Shown here piece after piece: positions 36,778 to 45,563 of a DNA stretch of 64,000 nucleotides. The position numbers were made by a program, and so were the translations under genes. The DNA is from JAKVBH01 sp049800955 (lineage in GTDB: Bacteria > Pseudomonadota > Alphaproteobacteria > Rhodobacterales > Rhodobacteraceae), in contig NZ_JBNAGA010000003.1 in the NCBI RefSeq assembly GCF_049800955.1, positions 324,625-388,624 on the forward strand, written 5' to 3'. Positions within the stretch are counted from its first letter, which is position 1. Each line of letters opens with the position of its first letter. Under the pieces are notes generated by a model, which was not told the origin of the DNA, made no database searches, and saw only the letters and a program-made list of their open reading frames with translations.

Positions 36778-39700
36778 ATGACAGAGCCTCGATTCATCCA
36801 CCTGCGTGTTCATACAGAGTATTCGCTTCTCGAAGGCGCCATGCGGCTCAAGAAGCTGCCGGGTCTCATCGCGGATATGGGCATGCCTGCCGTTGCCGTG
36901 ACAGATACCAATAACCTGTTTTGCGCGCTGGAATTCTCGGTGGGGGCCCAGGGCGCGGGGGTCCAGCCGATCATGGGGCTGCAATGCGACGTGGCCTATG
37001 TGCCTGCCGCGCCGGGCGGCAAGCCGCAGATGCCCGCGCCGTTGGTTCTCCTGGCCCAGAACGAGGCGGGCTACGAGAACCTCATGCGGTTGAACACGTA
37101 TCTCTACGTGGACAAAGACGGGCAGTTGCCGCAGGTGTCGCTGGACGAGTTGGAAGCGCACGCAGAGGGCGTTATTTGCCTGTCGGGCGGGCCGGATGGG
37201 CCGGTGGGGCGGCTGCTTCAGGATGGCAAGCGGCCGGCGGCGGAAGCCTTGATGGAGCGTCTGTCCAAGGCCTTCCCCAACCGGCTCTACGTCGAGTTGC
37301 AGCGCCATCCGCGCGAAGACGGGACGCCACCTGAGGCAGAACAGCTGACCGAGCGCGGCTTTGTCGAGATGGCCTATGCCATGGATTTGCCGCTTGTGGC
37401 CACGAATGATGTCTATTTCCCGAAATCGGACATGTACGAGGCCCATGATGCGCTGATCTGTATCGCGGAAGGCGCCTATGTGGATCAGCAGGAGCCACGC
37501 CGCAGGCTGACGCCGCAGCATTACCTCAAGAGCCCTGAAGAAATGGCCGTGCTCTTTGCGGATTTGCCAGAAGCGATTGAGAATACAGTTGAAATCGCCA
37601 AGCGATGCGCCTTTGGCGCCTACAGGCGGGATCCGATCCTGCCGAAATTTGCCGACGATGAGGTCGCCGAATTGCGACGCATGGCCAATGAGGGCCTGCA
37701 AAAGCGCCTTGCGGTCATCCCCCATGCCGCCAGCGTGGAGGAATATCAGGCGCGGCTTGATTTTGAACTTGGGATCATCGAGGGGATGGGCTTTCCGGGC
37801 TATTTCCTGATCGTCGCGGACTTCATTCAATGGGCCAAGGATAATGATATCCCCGTAGGGCCCGGGCGAGGCTCGGGCGCGGGCAGCCTTGTGGCTTATG
37901 CACTCACGATTACCGATCTCGATCCGCTGCGCTATTCGCTGCTGTTTGAGCGGTTCCTGAACCCAGAGCGGGTCTCGATGCCGGATTTTGACATCGACTT
38001 CTGCATGGACCGCCGCGAGGAGGTCATCCGCTATGTTCAGGAGAAATACGGCCGCGACAAGGTGGGGCAGATCATCACCTTCGGTGCGCTCCTGTCCAAG
38101 GCCGCCGTGCGCGATGTGGGGCGTGTGCTCCAGATGCCCTATGGGCAGGTGGACCGGCTGTCGAAGATGATCCCGGTGGAGGGCGTCAAGCCCGTCTCCA
38201 TCGAGAAGGCGCTGGCCGATGAGCCGCGCCTGCGCGAGGAGGCCAAGAACGAAGAGGTGGTCGACAGGCTTTTGACCTATGGCCAGCAGGTCGAGGGGCT
38301 GTTGCGCAATGCCTCGACCCATGCGGCGGGCGTCGTGATCGGGGACAGGCCGCTGGACCGGCTTGTGCCGCTCTACCAGGACCCGCGCTCGGATATGCCT
38401 GCGACGCAGTTCAACATGAAATGGGTCGAGCAGGCCGGGCTCGTAAAGTTCGACTTTCTGGGCCTCAAGACGCTGACAGTCATTCAGAACGCGGTTGACC
38501 TGATCCTGAAATCCGGGCGGCATCTGCACATCGCGGAGGACGGCACGGAGCTCTATACGCCGGCAGACGGCACCATTGATGATATCAACGCCATCCCTCT
38601 CGACGATGAGGCGAGCTACAAGCTTTATTCCGCGGCAAAGACCGTGGCGGTTTTCCAGGTGGAAAGCTCCGGCATGATGGACGCGCTCAAGCGCATGAAG
38701 CCTACCTGTATCGAGGATATCGTGGCGCTTGTGGCGCTCTATCGACCGGGGCCCATGGAAAATATCCCCACTTATTGCGAGGTCAAAAACGGCATTCGCG
38801 AGATTACCTCGATCCACCCGTTGATTGATCACATCCTTGAAGAGACCCAGGGCATCATCGTCTATCAGGAACAGGTGATGCAGATCGCGCAGGTCATGGC
38901 CGGGTATTCCCTGGGCGGCGCGGATCTGTTGCGCCGGGCGATGGGCAAGAAGATCAAGGAAGCGATGGACGCGGAGCGCCCGAAGTTCGAAAAAGGCGCA
39001 AAGGACAACGGCGTTGACAAGAAGAAAGCCTCAGAGGTTTTTGATCTTCTTGAGAAATTTGCCAACTATGGATTTAACAAATCCCACGCGGCCGCCTATG
39101 CCGTGGTGAGTTATCAGACGGCATGGCTCAAAGCGAACCATCCTGTCGAATTCATGGCGGGCGTGATGAATTGCGACCTGCATCTCACTGATAAGCTTGC
39201 AGTTTATTTCGAAGAGGTGCGCAAGGGCTTGAGCCTCAAATACGTGCCGCCCTGTGTGAACCGGTCTGAGGCGACATTCGATGTTGTGGACGGCGCTTTG
39301 GTCTATGCTCTGGGCGCATTGAAGAACGTGGGCGTCGAGGCGATGCGCCTTGTCACGGAGGCGCGAGACGGGCAGCAGTTCGTCACGATCTTTGATTTTG
39401 CGCGGCGGGTCAATCTCAAACGCGTGGGCAAACGGCCGCTGGAAATGCTGGCGCGCGCGGGCGCGTTTGACGTTCTCGAACCCAACCGGCGCCGCGTCTT
39501 CGAGAGCCTTGACGCCCTTGTGAACTATTCCGCCGCCGTGCACGAGCAGAAGACATCAAGCCAGGTAAGCCTCTTTGGCGAAGCGGGCGATGATCTGCCG
39601 GAGCCGCGCCTGTCGCCGGTCGATGATTGGTTGCCAGCGGAACGTTTGGCGGAAGAATTCAAGGCCGTGGGCTTCTATCTCTCTGGCCATCCGCTCGATG

Positions 39701-40272
39701 ATTACATGGGCCCGCTCAAACGCAAGCAAGTCATGACGTTGGATGAGGTCTCGGCCAAGGCGCAGGGCGGCCCCTTGATGGCGAAGCTTGCCGGCATCGT
39801 CGCGGGGCGGCAGGAGCGCAAATCGGCGCGGGGCAACAGGTTTGCCTTTGCGCAGTTGAGCGATCCGACAGGGGCTTATGAGGTGACGCTGTTTTCCGAC
39901 ACGTTGGAGAAATGCCGCGAGCATCTCGAGGCGGGCTCCAAGGTTGTGGTCACGGTGGAGGCCACGATGGAGAGTGATCAACTCAAGCTTCTGGGCCGCT
40001 CGGTGGCGCCGATTGATATCGTCGCGGCGGATGCGGGATCGGCGGGGCTGAAGGTTTTTGTCGAGGGAGCAGACGCGATTTCTTCCGTGGCCACCATCCT
40101 TGAGAACGCCGCACAGCAAGTGAAGCGCGCCGGGCGCGGACCGGTTTATCTGTGCCTGATGGCCAATGATCGCGAGGTTGAAATGGACACGGGGCGCGAG
40201 TATCCTGTGACGCCGGAGATCAAGGGAGCCATCAAGGCGCTGAGCGGTGTGATGGCCGTTGAAGAGATGTAA
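36778..40272 (+). CDS. dnaE: DNA polymerase III alpha subunit (DnaE1)
   Basis: The 1164-residue replicative polymerase. PHP domain at the start (HLRVHTEYSLLEGAMRLKKL), polymerase core with GPGRGSGAGSLVAYALTITD and the metal-binding aspartates in PDFDIDF (about 402-408), the tandem helix-hairpin-helix, and a C-terminal OB fold (KLAGIVAGRQERKSARGNRF). Length matches DnaE1 rather than the shorter error-prone DnaE2. The C-terminal part lacks a clear clamp-box motif that I can point to. Divergent from xdhA. Confidence 0.98.
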   Translation: MTEPRFIHLRVHTEYSLLEGAMRLKKLPGLIADMGMPAVAVTDTNNLFCALEFSVGAQGAGVQPIMGLQCDVAYVPAAPGGKPQMPAPLVLLAQNEAGYENLMRLNTYLYVDKDGQLPQVSLDELEAHAEGVICLSGGPDGPVGRLLQDGKRPAAEALMERLSKAFPNRLYVELQRHPREDGTPPEAEQLTERGFVEMAYAMDLPLVATNDVYFPKSDMYEAHDALICIAEGAYVDQQEPRRRLTPQHYLKSPEEMAVLFADLPEAIENTVEIAKRCAFGAYRRDPILPKFADDEVAELRRMANEGLQKRLAVIPHAASVEEYQARLDFELGIIEGMGFPGYFLIVADFIQWAKDNDIPVGPGRGSGAGSLVAYALTITDLDPLRYSLLFERFLNPERVSMPDFDIDFCMDRREEVIRYVQEKYGRDKVGQIITFGALLSKAAVRDVGRVLQMPYGQVDRLSKMIPVEGVKPVSIEKALADEPRLREEAKNEEVVDRLLTYGQQVEGLLRNASTHAAGVVIGDRPLDRLVPLYQDPRSDMPATQFNMKWVEQAGLVKFDFLGLKTLTVIQNAVDLILKSGRHLHIAEDGTELYTPADGTIDDINAIPLDDEASYKLYSAAKTVAVFQVESSGMMDALKRMKPTCIEDIVALVALYRPGPMENIPTYCEVKNGIREITSIHPLIDHILEETQGIIVYQEQVMQIAQVMAGYSLGGADLLRRAMGKKIKEAMDAERPKFEKGAKDNGVDKKKASEVFDLLEKFANYGFNKSHAAAYAVVSYQTAWLKANHPVEFMAGVMNCDLHLTDKLAVYFEEVRKGLSLKYVPPCVNRSEATFDVVDGALVYALGALKNVGVEAMRLVTEARDGQQFVTIFDFARRVNLKRVGKRPLEMLARAGAFDVLEPNRRRVFESLDALVNYSAAVHEQKTSSQVSLFGEAGDDLPEPRLSPVDDWLPAERLAEEFKAVGFYLSGHPLDDYMGPLKRKQVMTLDEVSAKAQGGPLMAKLAGIVAGRQERKSARGNRFAFAQLSDPTGAYEVTLFSDTLEKCREHLEAGSKVVVTVEATMESDQLKLLGRSVAPIDIVAADAGSAGLKVFVEGADAISSVATILENAAQQVKRAGRGPVYLCLMANDREVEMDTGREYPVTPEIKGAIKALSGVMAVEEM

Positions 40273-40313
40273 GGCTCTGATTCAAATCGTTCTTTCAGGT
40301 CTTGCAGTGCGGT

Positions 40314-40769
40314 TCAGAGGCCGGCAGACGGATCGCGCATCAGATGCAATCGGCGTGTGGCGCAGCTTGCGAACTTTTGCATCAGGGCCTTGCGCCGGGC
40401 GCCAGCGAGCTTGTCTTCCGGCGCCATGCGAATGACCTCGCCATCGTAATCATCTGCAATGATCAGGCCGGTGTTCTCGGGCAAAAGATCGGTCGGGAAA
40501 GCCTCATCAACGGCCCAGAAATACCGGTCGCACCATTCCAGATAGCCCTGCCATTTGCCGTCAGACGTGAAGTCGGCCCGTGAGCTTTTGCATTCCACAC
40601 ACCAGAACTCGCCCTTGGGCCCCAGCGCCAGAATGTCCATGCGCAGCCCGCGTGCGGGCACAAATTCTTCGAGGGGTGCAAATCCCAAAGCGCTCAAATG
40701 ACGGGCCACGCCGCGCGCAAGTCTTTGACCCGGCTGTAAATTTCCTGAAAGTGAGAGGCATTCATCCAT
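40314..40769 (-). CDS. mmcB: MmcB-family DNA repair protein
   Basis: A 151-residue nuclease-like protein. LRMDILALGPKGEFWCVECK, with the Asp and E-x-K residues, forms a PD-(D/E)XK-type active site; FTSDGKWQGYLEWCDRYFWAV follows. MmcB is a small alphaproteobacterial DNA-damage protein described in Caulobacter as an imuABC-independent repair factor. I use the ATG at 40769 (MDECLSLSG); a TTG 18 bases upstream is possible. It is convergent with dnaE with a 41-base gap. Confidence 0.83.
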   Translation of the reverse strand: MDECLSLSGNLQPGQRLARGVARHLSALGFAPLEEFVPARGLRMDILALGPKGEFWCVECKSSRADFTSDGKWQGYLEWCDRYFWAVDEAFPTDLLPENTGLIIADDYDGEVIRMAPEDKLAGARRKALMQKFASCATRRLHLMRDPSAGL

Positions 40770-40870
40770 GGGAATGAGTATGAACAATACCAGAACATTT
40801 GCAAGGGGGATGACAACGAGGCCTTGTCCCGGGCGGCGGGTCAGCCTATGTGTGCGGGGACGGGTTCTGC

Positions 40871-41020
40871 ATGGTGCGAGAGCGGGTGCATTCCGGTGGC
40901 CTTAAGCAATTCCGAGGGAGCTGGCTCTGTGCGAGCCCTGGTTCGTTTACCTGGCGCCCACCTGTATATACAGGTCCTCGGGAATGAGAGACCCCACGGC
41001 CAATGCGGTTCCCGTCGCAT
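40871..41020 (+). ncRNA. Highly structured RNA candidate, possibly 6S-like
   Basis: Arms 40871-40901 and 40998-41020 pair in a bulged helix of about 20 bp: ATG/CAT, CGA/TCG, CGGG/CCCG, TGCATT/AATGCG, GGCC/GGCC. An asymmetric bubble follows (TTAAGCA on one side, about 12 bases on the other), then ATTCC-GAGG/CCTC-GGGAAT, and an apical region with two hairpins (GGCTC/GAGCC and the perfect palindrome ACCTGT-ATAT-ACAGGT at 40960-40975). Closing helix, bubble and apical arm, about 150 bases, recall 6S RNA, and CCTTAAGCAATT resembles the 5' side of the 6S bubble. No ORF covers the stretch. The strand is uncertain since the helix reads on both; + is preferred because of the bubble sequence. Confidence 0.42.
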
Positions 41021-41124
41021 GAAGGATAACAGCGGCCAAATATGCTGCGACACTCTCAACAGACGCCGGATAACCCCTTGATTTCAATGGCATATGCCAA
41101 GGGTGCCACGCAGCGCAGCAGCGC

Positions 41125-41418
41125 TCACACCCGGTCGTTTTCCGTCGCGCGGGCATAGGCCAGAATACGCGTGCCACCGCCGGGCTTTTGCGGTTCGTCT
41201 TCGCGTAACGCCATGACTTTGATGGCAAATTGGACGGCGGCAAAGACCGTCCCGTTGAAATACCAGATCATCAGCACAGCCAGCCAGCCCATGGGATCAG
41301 ATGTGACCAGATGGCCCAGATTGGCCACGTTGTAGTACAGCAATATCGCGGTGAAGATGGCGGAGATCACAAATCCCAACAGGCATTGTGTGATGTATAA
41401 CTTGATCAGTTTGGGCAT
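41125..41418 (-). CDS. Small inner-membrane protein, unknown
   Basis: A 97-residue protein with two predicted transmembrane helices (about 9-29, LYITQCLLGFVISAIFTAIL, and 43-66, GWLAVLMIWYFNGTVFAAVQ) and a charged, Pro/Gly-containing cytoplasmic tail. I recognise no domain. It is alone in its transcription unit and lies next to the structured RNA candidate. It looks like a genuine gene because of its hydrophobic pattern and absence of competing frames. Confidence 0.68.
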   Translation of the reverse strand: MPKLIKLYITQCLLGFVISAIFTAILLYYNVANLGHLVTSDPMGWLAVLMIWYFNGTVFAAVQFAIKVMALREDEPQKPGGGTRILAYARATENDRV

Positions 41419-41587
41419 TCTCTATTCCTCGCTGAGGGGAAAAGTAGTGCGTTGCCGAGCGCGGGCAAGACAGAATGTCGCAGGGGTATTTGTGCGATCT
41501 ACCCCTCAAATCGTACAAAATGCCTCCTCAACGCGCCGTGCACCGCGCGCAGACTGCGCAACACCCAATCGTCCTCACTCAGCCGGT

Positions 41588-41615
41588 ACTCAGCCCGAAC
41601 TCAGCCCGAACTCAG
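41588..41615. repeat. Short tandem repeat after nusB
   Basis: The 11-base unit ACTCAGCCCGA occurs twice and is followed by a partial copy (ACTCAG), running up to the nusB stop codon. Probably a local slippage product without function. Confidence 0.55.
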
Positions 41616-42091
41616 AAAGCGTCAGGCCGGGCCTCGCGCGCCATGTGATCGAGCACGGCATTCACAAAACGCGCTTCCTTGCCATCAGGGAAAAACGCGG
41701 CCGCCACATCCATGTATTCGGAGATCACAACCCTGGGCGGCGCATCGCCATGGGCCAACTCGGCCCCGCCCGCACGAAAGAGCGCGCGCAGTGTCGGGTC
41801 GATCCGCGCGATGGGCCATTTGGCCACAAGGGCGCGGTCCGTCATCTGGTCAATCTGGGCCTGATGGTTGACCGCGTCATTGAGCACCTGCGCAAAATGC
41901 TGAATGTCGCCATCCACCATTTCCGCGCCATCATATGTGGCGCCAAAGCGATGCTCGAGGAACTCGCGCCGGACCGCGTCCACGGTCTGACCAATGGCTT
42001 CCATCTGAAAGAGCGCCTGCACAGCATAGAGCCGCGCGGCGGAGCGCATCTTGCGTTTCTGGTTGCCGGATAGCTTGGGCGCTTCGCTCAT
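41612..42091 (-). CDS. nusB: Transcription antitermination protein NusB
   Basis: A 159-residue helical protein that binds boxA RNA together with ribosomal protein S10 during rRNA transcription. The start SGNQKRKMRSAARLYAVQAL, then VVISEYMDVAAAFFPDGKEA and FVNAVLDHMA near the end, match NusB. Its start overlaps the ribH stop (ATGA). The rib-nusB order is common in proteobacteria. Confidence 0.95.
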   Translation of the reverse strand: MSEAPKLSGNQKRKMRSAARLYAVQALFQMEAIGQTVDAVRREFLEHRFGATYDGAEMVDGDIQHFAQVLNDAVNHQAQIDQMTDRALVAKWPIARIDPTLRALFRAGGAELAHGDAPPRVVISEYMDVAAAFFPDGKEARFVNAVLDHMAREARPDAF

Positions 42092-42639
42092 GCCGTTGTC
42101 GTTCCTTTTGCATCGCCCGCGAGCTGGATCTCATCACTGGCTGGGCGAAAGCCCACACCTTTGCGCGGCGCGCCCCATTTGCGCGTGAGCGCGATCAGAT
42201 GCAACGCTGCCGCAGCGGCACCGCCGCCTTTGTTCTGATCGTCCACATTGGCGCGCACCTCCGCCTGCGCGCGGTTTTCCACGGTCAGGATGCCGTTGCC
42301 GATGCACAGGCCCTGCAGCCCCATGAGCTGGATCGCGCGAGAGCTGTCATTGCAGACCGTCTCGTAATGCGTGGTTTCGCCCCGGATGACACAGCCCAGA
42401 GCCACGTAGCCGTCAAAATTGCTCATCCGCTCCGCGATGGAAATCGCTGTCGGCACTTCGAGCGCGCCGGGCACCTCGATCAGATCCCAGCTGGCGCCAC
42501 AGGCCTCGATCTCGGCCTGTGCGCCCGCGACCAGCTGATCGGCGATGTCCTTGTAATAAGGCGCCACGACAATCAGAAGCTTCGGCGCTTTGTCGAACTC
42601 GGGGCGGGGCAGGATGTAGTGCTGTTCAGCGGTGGCCAT
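42088..42639 (-). CDS. ribH: 6,7-dimethyl-8-ribityllumazine synthase
   Basis: A 183-residue lumazine synthase that joins the ribitylaminouracil and the four-carbon phosphate in riboflavin synthesis. GALEVPTAI, ALGCVIRGETTHYETVCND (with the catalytic His) and GILTVENRAQAEVRA are typical. The C-terminal 25 residues (APRKGVGFRPASDEIQLAGD onward) extend beyond most enzymes. Between ribB and nusB in the same operon. Confidence 0.96.
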   Translation of the reverse strand: MATAEQHYILPRPEFDKAPKLLIVVAPYYKDIADQLVAGAQAEIEACGASWDLIEVPGALEVPTAISIAERMSNFDGYVALGCVIRGETTHYETVCNDSSRAIQLMGLQGLCIGNGILTVENRAQAEVRANVDDQNKGGGAAAAALHLIALTRKWGAPRKGVGFRPASDEIQLAGDAKGTTTA

Positions 42640-42672
42640 GAATGCCTCCTTGAGAATTCAGGGGGAGGGGCC

Positions 42673-43794
42673 TCAGCCCGTGATCGGGCGCGTGCCCACG
42701 ATTTCCAGACCGTAGGCATCGAGGCCCACGTAATGCGCGCCGGGGCTGTCGGTCAGCAGGATGAGCTGCGTCAGGCCCAGCGTTGAGAGAATTTGGCTGC
42801 CCAGACCCACTTCGCGCACCGTGCGGGGGCCTTCGCCTTCCTCCTCAAGGATGGGTTTCAGCGGATTGCGGAAGATGCAGATCGCCCCGCGCCCCTCGGC
42901 CGCAATGGCCTGCATCGCACGCTCAACACCGTCATGGCTGCCCACGCCCAGAACATCGGGCAGAACGTCCAGCGCATGGGTGCGCACGAGGACCGGTTCG
43001 GGGGTGGTGATATCGCCCATGGTCATGACGACATGCTCGGTCCCTTCGGTCAGATCCTTGAAGACACGCAAGGTCCACGCGCCACCGAACTGCGAGGTGA
43101 CCTCGCGGGTGGCCACTTCCTTGACCAGATTGTCATGGCGGCGGCGGTAGGCGATGAGATCGGAAATCGTGCCGATCTTCATGCCATGGAGCTGGGCAAA
43201 GGCCACAAGCTCAGGCAGGCGCGACATCGTGCCGTCCTCGTTCATGATCTCACAGATCACACCCGAAGGGTTCAGCCCCGCCAGCCGTGCAACATCCACG
43301 GCGGCCTCGGTATGGCCTGCACGGACAAGTACGCCGCCATCGCGCGCGCGCAGCGGGAAGACATGGCCCGGCGTCGCGATATCAGCGGCATCCTTGGAGG
43401 GATCAATCGCGGTGGAGACCGTCAGCGCGCGGTCAGCGGCAGAAATGCCGGTCGAGACACCTTCGCGCGCCTCGATGGAGACGGTGAAGGCGGTCTCGTG
43501 GCGGCTGGAATTGTGCTGGGCCATGAGCGGCAGGCCAAGCTGGTCCACCCGGTCGGACGTCATGGCAAGGCAGATCAGCCCGCGCGCATGGGTGGCCATG
43601 AAATTGATCGCATCAGGCGTGGCCATTTGCGCGGGGATGATGACATCGCCCTCGTTCTCGCGGCTCTCATGGTCGATCAGGATGAACATCTTGCCGTTGC
43701 GGGCGGCGTCGATGATCTCTTCGGTGGGCGAGATCGCGTCTTTCCACGTGATCTCGACAGGGCCGGGGGTCTCATAGCTGGTATTGGGGCTCAT
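42673..43794 (-). CDS. ribB: 3,4-dihydroxy-2-butanone 4-phosphate synthase with RibA-like domain lacking zinc ligands
   Basis: A 373-residue two-domain protein. The N-terminal RibB domain (about 15-225) keeps the active-site acidic motif DHESRENEGD (41-50), RHETAFTVSI and TPGHVFPLRARDGG. The C-terminal half has the GTP cyclohydrolase II fold but reads THALDVLPDVLGVGSHDGV at 272-290 where active enzymes have a C-L-T-G-D..C-D-C zinc site; all three cysteines are missing. Only the RibB reaction (ribulose 5-phosphate to the butanone phosphate) is expected, as in RibBX-type proteins, so a separate ribA must exist elsewhere. First gene of ribB-ribH-nusB; no FMN riboswitch is visible in the short upstream gap. 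Confidence 0.94.
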   Translation of the reverse strand: MSPNTSYETPGPVEITWKDAISPTEEIIDAARNGKMFILIDHESRENEGDVIIPAQMATPDAINFMATHARGLICLAMTSDRVDQLGLPLMAQHNSSRHETAFTVSIEAREGVSTGISAADRALTVSTAIDPSKDAADIATPGHVFPLRARDGGVLVRAGHTEAAVDVARLAGLNPSGVICEIMNEDGTMSRLPELVAFAQLHGMKIGTISDLIAYRRRHDNLVKEVATREVTSQFGGAWTLRVFKDLTEGTEHVVMTMGDITTPEPVLVRTHALDVLPDVLGVGSHDGVERAMQAIAAEGRGAICIFRNPLKPILEEEGEGPRTVREVGLGSQILSTLGLTQLILLTDSPGAHYVGLDAYGLEIVGTRPITG

Positions 43795-43848
43795 GTCGGG
43801 TCTCTCCTTGGCCTTTCAGATAGGCCAACCGGGGGGCAGGCAAAAGGC

Positions 43849-44037
43849 CTACTTGCGCATCGCTTCGGCGGCTTGTGCGGCGGCCATCATTTCCTCGGCG
43901 ATTTCGCGCGCCTCATCGGGATCAAAATCCATCGGTATTTCGGTATTGCCCGCCGCAATAAACAGACGCACCATGCCCTGATCGGTGGGCCCGATTTGCA
44001 GGTTGGCTTCGATGTCGCGCTCGTCGTTGATGCCCAT
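43849..44037 (-). CDS. Small acidic protein (DUF6324-like)
   Basis: A 62-residue acidic protein, MGINDERDIEANLQIGPTDQ, ending in a helical Glu/Ala-rich tail (EEMMAAAQAAEAMRK). It looks like a short Rhodobacterales family, possibly DUF6324, of unknown function. The open frame continues upstream with Pro/His-rich sequence that is clearly not coding, so the ATG at 44037 is used. It lies just upstream of ribB on the same strand. Confidence 0.75.
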   Translation of the reverse strand: MGINDERDIEANLQIGPTDQGMVRLFIAAGNTEIPMDFDPDEAREIAEEMMAAAQAAEAMRK

Positions 44038-44118
44038 GGGATGCTCCTGATGTGCGCAAGGTCTGCGCGGGGGCTGTGCCGGGGTGCGTGGTAGCGCGAG
44101 TGGGAGGGTGAGGCAAGT

Positions 44119-44595
44119 ATGGTTGCACTGCGCGAGGTATGTGACGCAGATGCCGGGTGGCTCGTGCGGGCCCATGGGGAGGCCTATGCGCGCGATGAGG
44201 GGTTTGATGCCAGTTTCGAGGACCTCGTGGGGGAGATCGTGACCGCGTTTTTGCACGGGCATGATCCCCTCCTGGAGCGCGGCTGGATTGCGCAGGATGA
44301 CACCGGGCCCTTGGGGTCGATCTTTTGCGTGTCCCAGGCCCCGGGCGTTGCCAAATTGCGGCTCTTTTTCCTTCTGCCAGAGGCCCGGGGCCGGGGCGTG
44401 GGGTGGCTATTGCTCGACACATGCATGGGATTCGCGCGCGAGGCGGGCTACCGGCGCATGGAGCTTTGGACCCATGCCGAGCATCGTGCGGCCTGTGCGC
44501 TCTATGCCAAAGCGGGGTTTGCGCGGCTCTCTGCACGCCCGGTGCATTCCTTTGGCGTGGATCTGACGGAGGAGAACTGGGGGATTGATTTGTAG
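44119..44595 (+). CDS. GNAT-family N-acetyltransferase
   Basis: A 158-residue acetyltransferase. The acetyl-CoA binding loop is PEARGRGVGWLLLDT (R-G-x-G-x-G/A pattern) and the fold continues with CMGFAREAGYRRMELWTHAE and YAKAGF. The type is close to the acetyltransferase half found fused to MarR regulators. The acceptor substrate is unknown. It ends about 100 bases before tRNA-His. Confidence 0.9.
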   Translation: MVALREVCDADAGWLVRAHGEAYARDEGFDASFEDLVGEIVTAFLHGHDPLLERGWIAQDDTGPLGSIFCVSQAPGVAKLRLFFLLPEARGRGVGWLLLDTCMGFAREAGYRRMELWTHAEHRAACALYAKAGFARLSARPVHSFGVDLTEENWGIDL

Positions 44596-44699
44596 GCAGG
44601 CGCCCCCCGTCCCCGGGGCCGCTTGCGCGACAAAACCTGCTTTTTGAGGCCGGATGCCTCTTGCAATCGTGTGAACGTGTTTGTAATCCACCCAACAGT

Positions 44700-44776
44700 G
44701 CCGCCTTAGCTCAGTTGGTTAGAGCGCTGGATTGTGGATCCAGAGGTCCCAGGTTCGAACCCCGGAGGCGGTACCA
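44700..44776 (+). tRNA. tRNA-His (anticodon GTG)
   Basis: A 77-base cloverleaf with CCA encoded. Anticodon stem CTGGA/TCCAG and loop TTGTGGA give anticodon GTG. The acceptor stem starts GCCGCCT and ends AGGCGGT, so position 1 pairs as G1:U72, the base before is T (no genomic G-1), and the discriminator is A73. This fits the unusual alphaproteobacterial tRNA-His identity. The T stem CCAGG/CCCGG has one A:C mismatch in its middle. Confidence 0.96.
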
Positions 44777-44810
44777 TTTCTCCCCAACCTTGTGTGGTCA
44801 GATCGCTGTG

Positions 44811-45563
44811 TTAGCCGTGGCGCGTCTGGCAAAGCCTGTAGTGCAGGTCCGGCGCCAGTTTGGCGCGGGCTGTGGCGGCCATGTGCCAGGCGAGCGTCAG
44901 ATTGCTCGACAGCACGGGCAGGCCAAGCTCTGCTTCGAGCGGGGCTATGACGTCCAGCGTTTTGAGGTTTGTGCAGGAGAGAAAGAGCGCCTCCGGCGTG
45001 CCTGTGGCCACGGCGTGTCTGGCGGCGTCGCACAGGCTCTCGGGCGTGATCCGCGCGACATTCCGCTCGATCCGCTCGCCGAAGGACACGGCCTCGGTCA
45101 CCGTGATGCCGTCTGCCTCGAAGGCTGTGCAAAGCGGCTGGGCAACGCTTGGGATGTAGGGTGAGACGATCGCGACCCGGCGCGCGTTGAGCGCTGCGAG
45201 CGCGGCTCGCGTTGCGGTGAGCGGGTTGGTGACAGCGCGTGCTGTGCAGCCTGCGCGCACCTGCTCCGCAACCCGCGTTGCCCCAATGAGCGTCGTGCCA
45301 GATGTGCAGGCATAGCCCACCGCGTCAAAGGTGGTGTCTGGCAGGAGCGCGGCACTGGCGTTCAGCGCGGCATCCATCCGGGCAATGCTTTGCGGGGTCA
45401 GCTCTGCGCCAGAGGGAATGCGGCTGACCTGAAGCGAGATGGCCTGTGGCGCAAAGAGCCTGCGGAAATCATCCTCGATGGTCTCATCCACCTGCAGGAC
45501 AATGAGCCCCAGCCGGGGCGTCTGGCCTTCCGGCAGAAGCGTATAGGCCAGAGGTCCGCTCAT
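44811..45563 (-). CDS. Maleate isomerase/arylmalonate decarboxylase-like protein
   Basis: A 250-residue Asp/Glu racemase-superfamily protein with both catalytic cysteines: Cys86 in VGYACTSGTTLIG and Cys197 in LFLSCTNLKTLD. The overall pattern matches the maleate cis-trans isomerase/arylmalonate decarboxylase branch. It is the last gene of a sugar-type ABC transporter operon (its start overlaps the permease stop by four bases), which is an unusual partner for a sugar transporter and suggests a carboxylated or acidic substrate. The exact reaction cannot be told. Confidence 0.8.
   Translation of the reverse strand: MSGPLAYTLLPEGQTPRLGLIVLQVDETIEDDFRRLFAPQAISLQVSRIPSGAELTPQSIARMDAALNASAALLPDTTFDAVGYACTSGTTLIGATRVAEQVRAGCTARAVTNPLTATRAALAALNARRVAIVSPYIPSVAQPLCTAFEADGITVTEAVSFGERIERNVARITPESLCDAARHAVATGTPEALFLSCTNLKTLDVIAPLEAELGLPVLSSNLTLAWHMAATARAKLAPDLHYRLCQTRHG

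Noticed and set aside
36580..38832. 750-codon minus-strand frame opposite dnaE
   Set aside because: Shadow frame of dnaE; His/Arg/Leu-rich and without domains.
40960..40975. ACCTGTATATACAGGT read as a LexA or other repressor box
   Set aside because: The spacing between CTG and CAG is 6 bases, not the 10 of the enterobacterial SOS box, and the alphaproteobacterial box is GTTC-based. It fits better as a hairpin of the RNA candidate.
41071..41107. CCCTTG..CAAGGG sequence as an attachment site or tRNA remnant
   Set aside because: No integrase, tRNA end or matching direct repeat is present in the window.
43795..43848. FMN riboswitch before ribB
   Set aside because: The gap to the upstream small gene is too short for an RFN element and none of its conserved blocks is seen.
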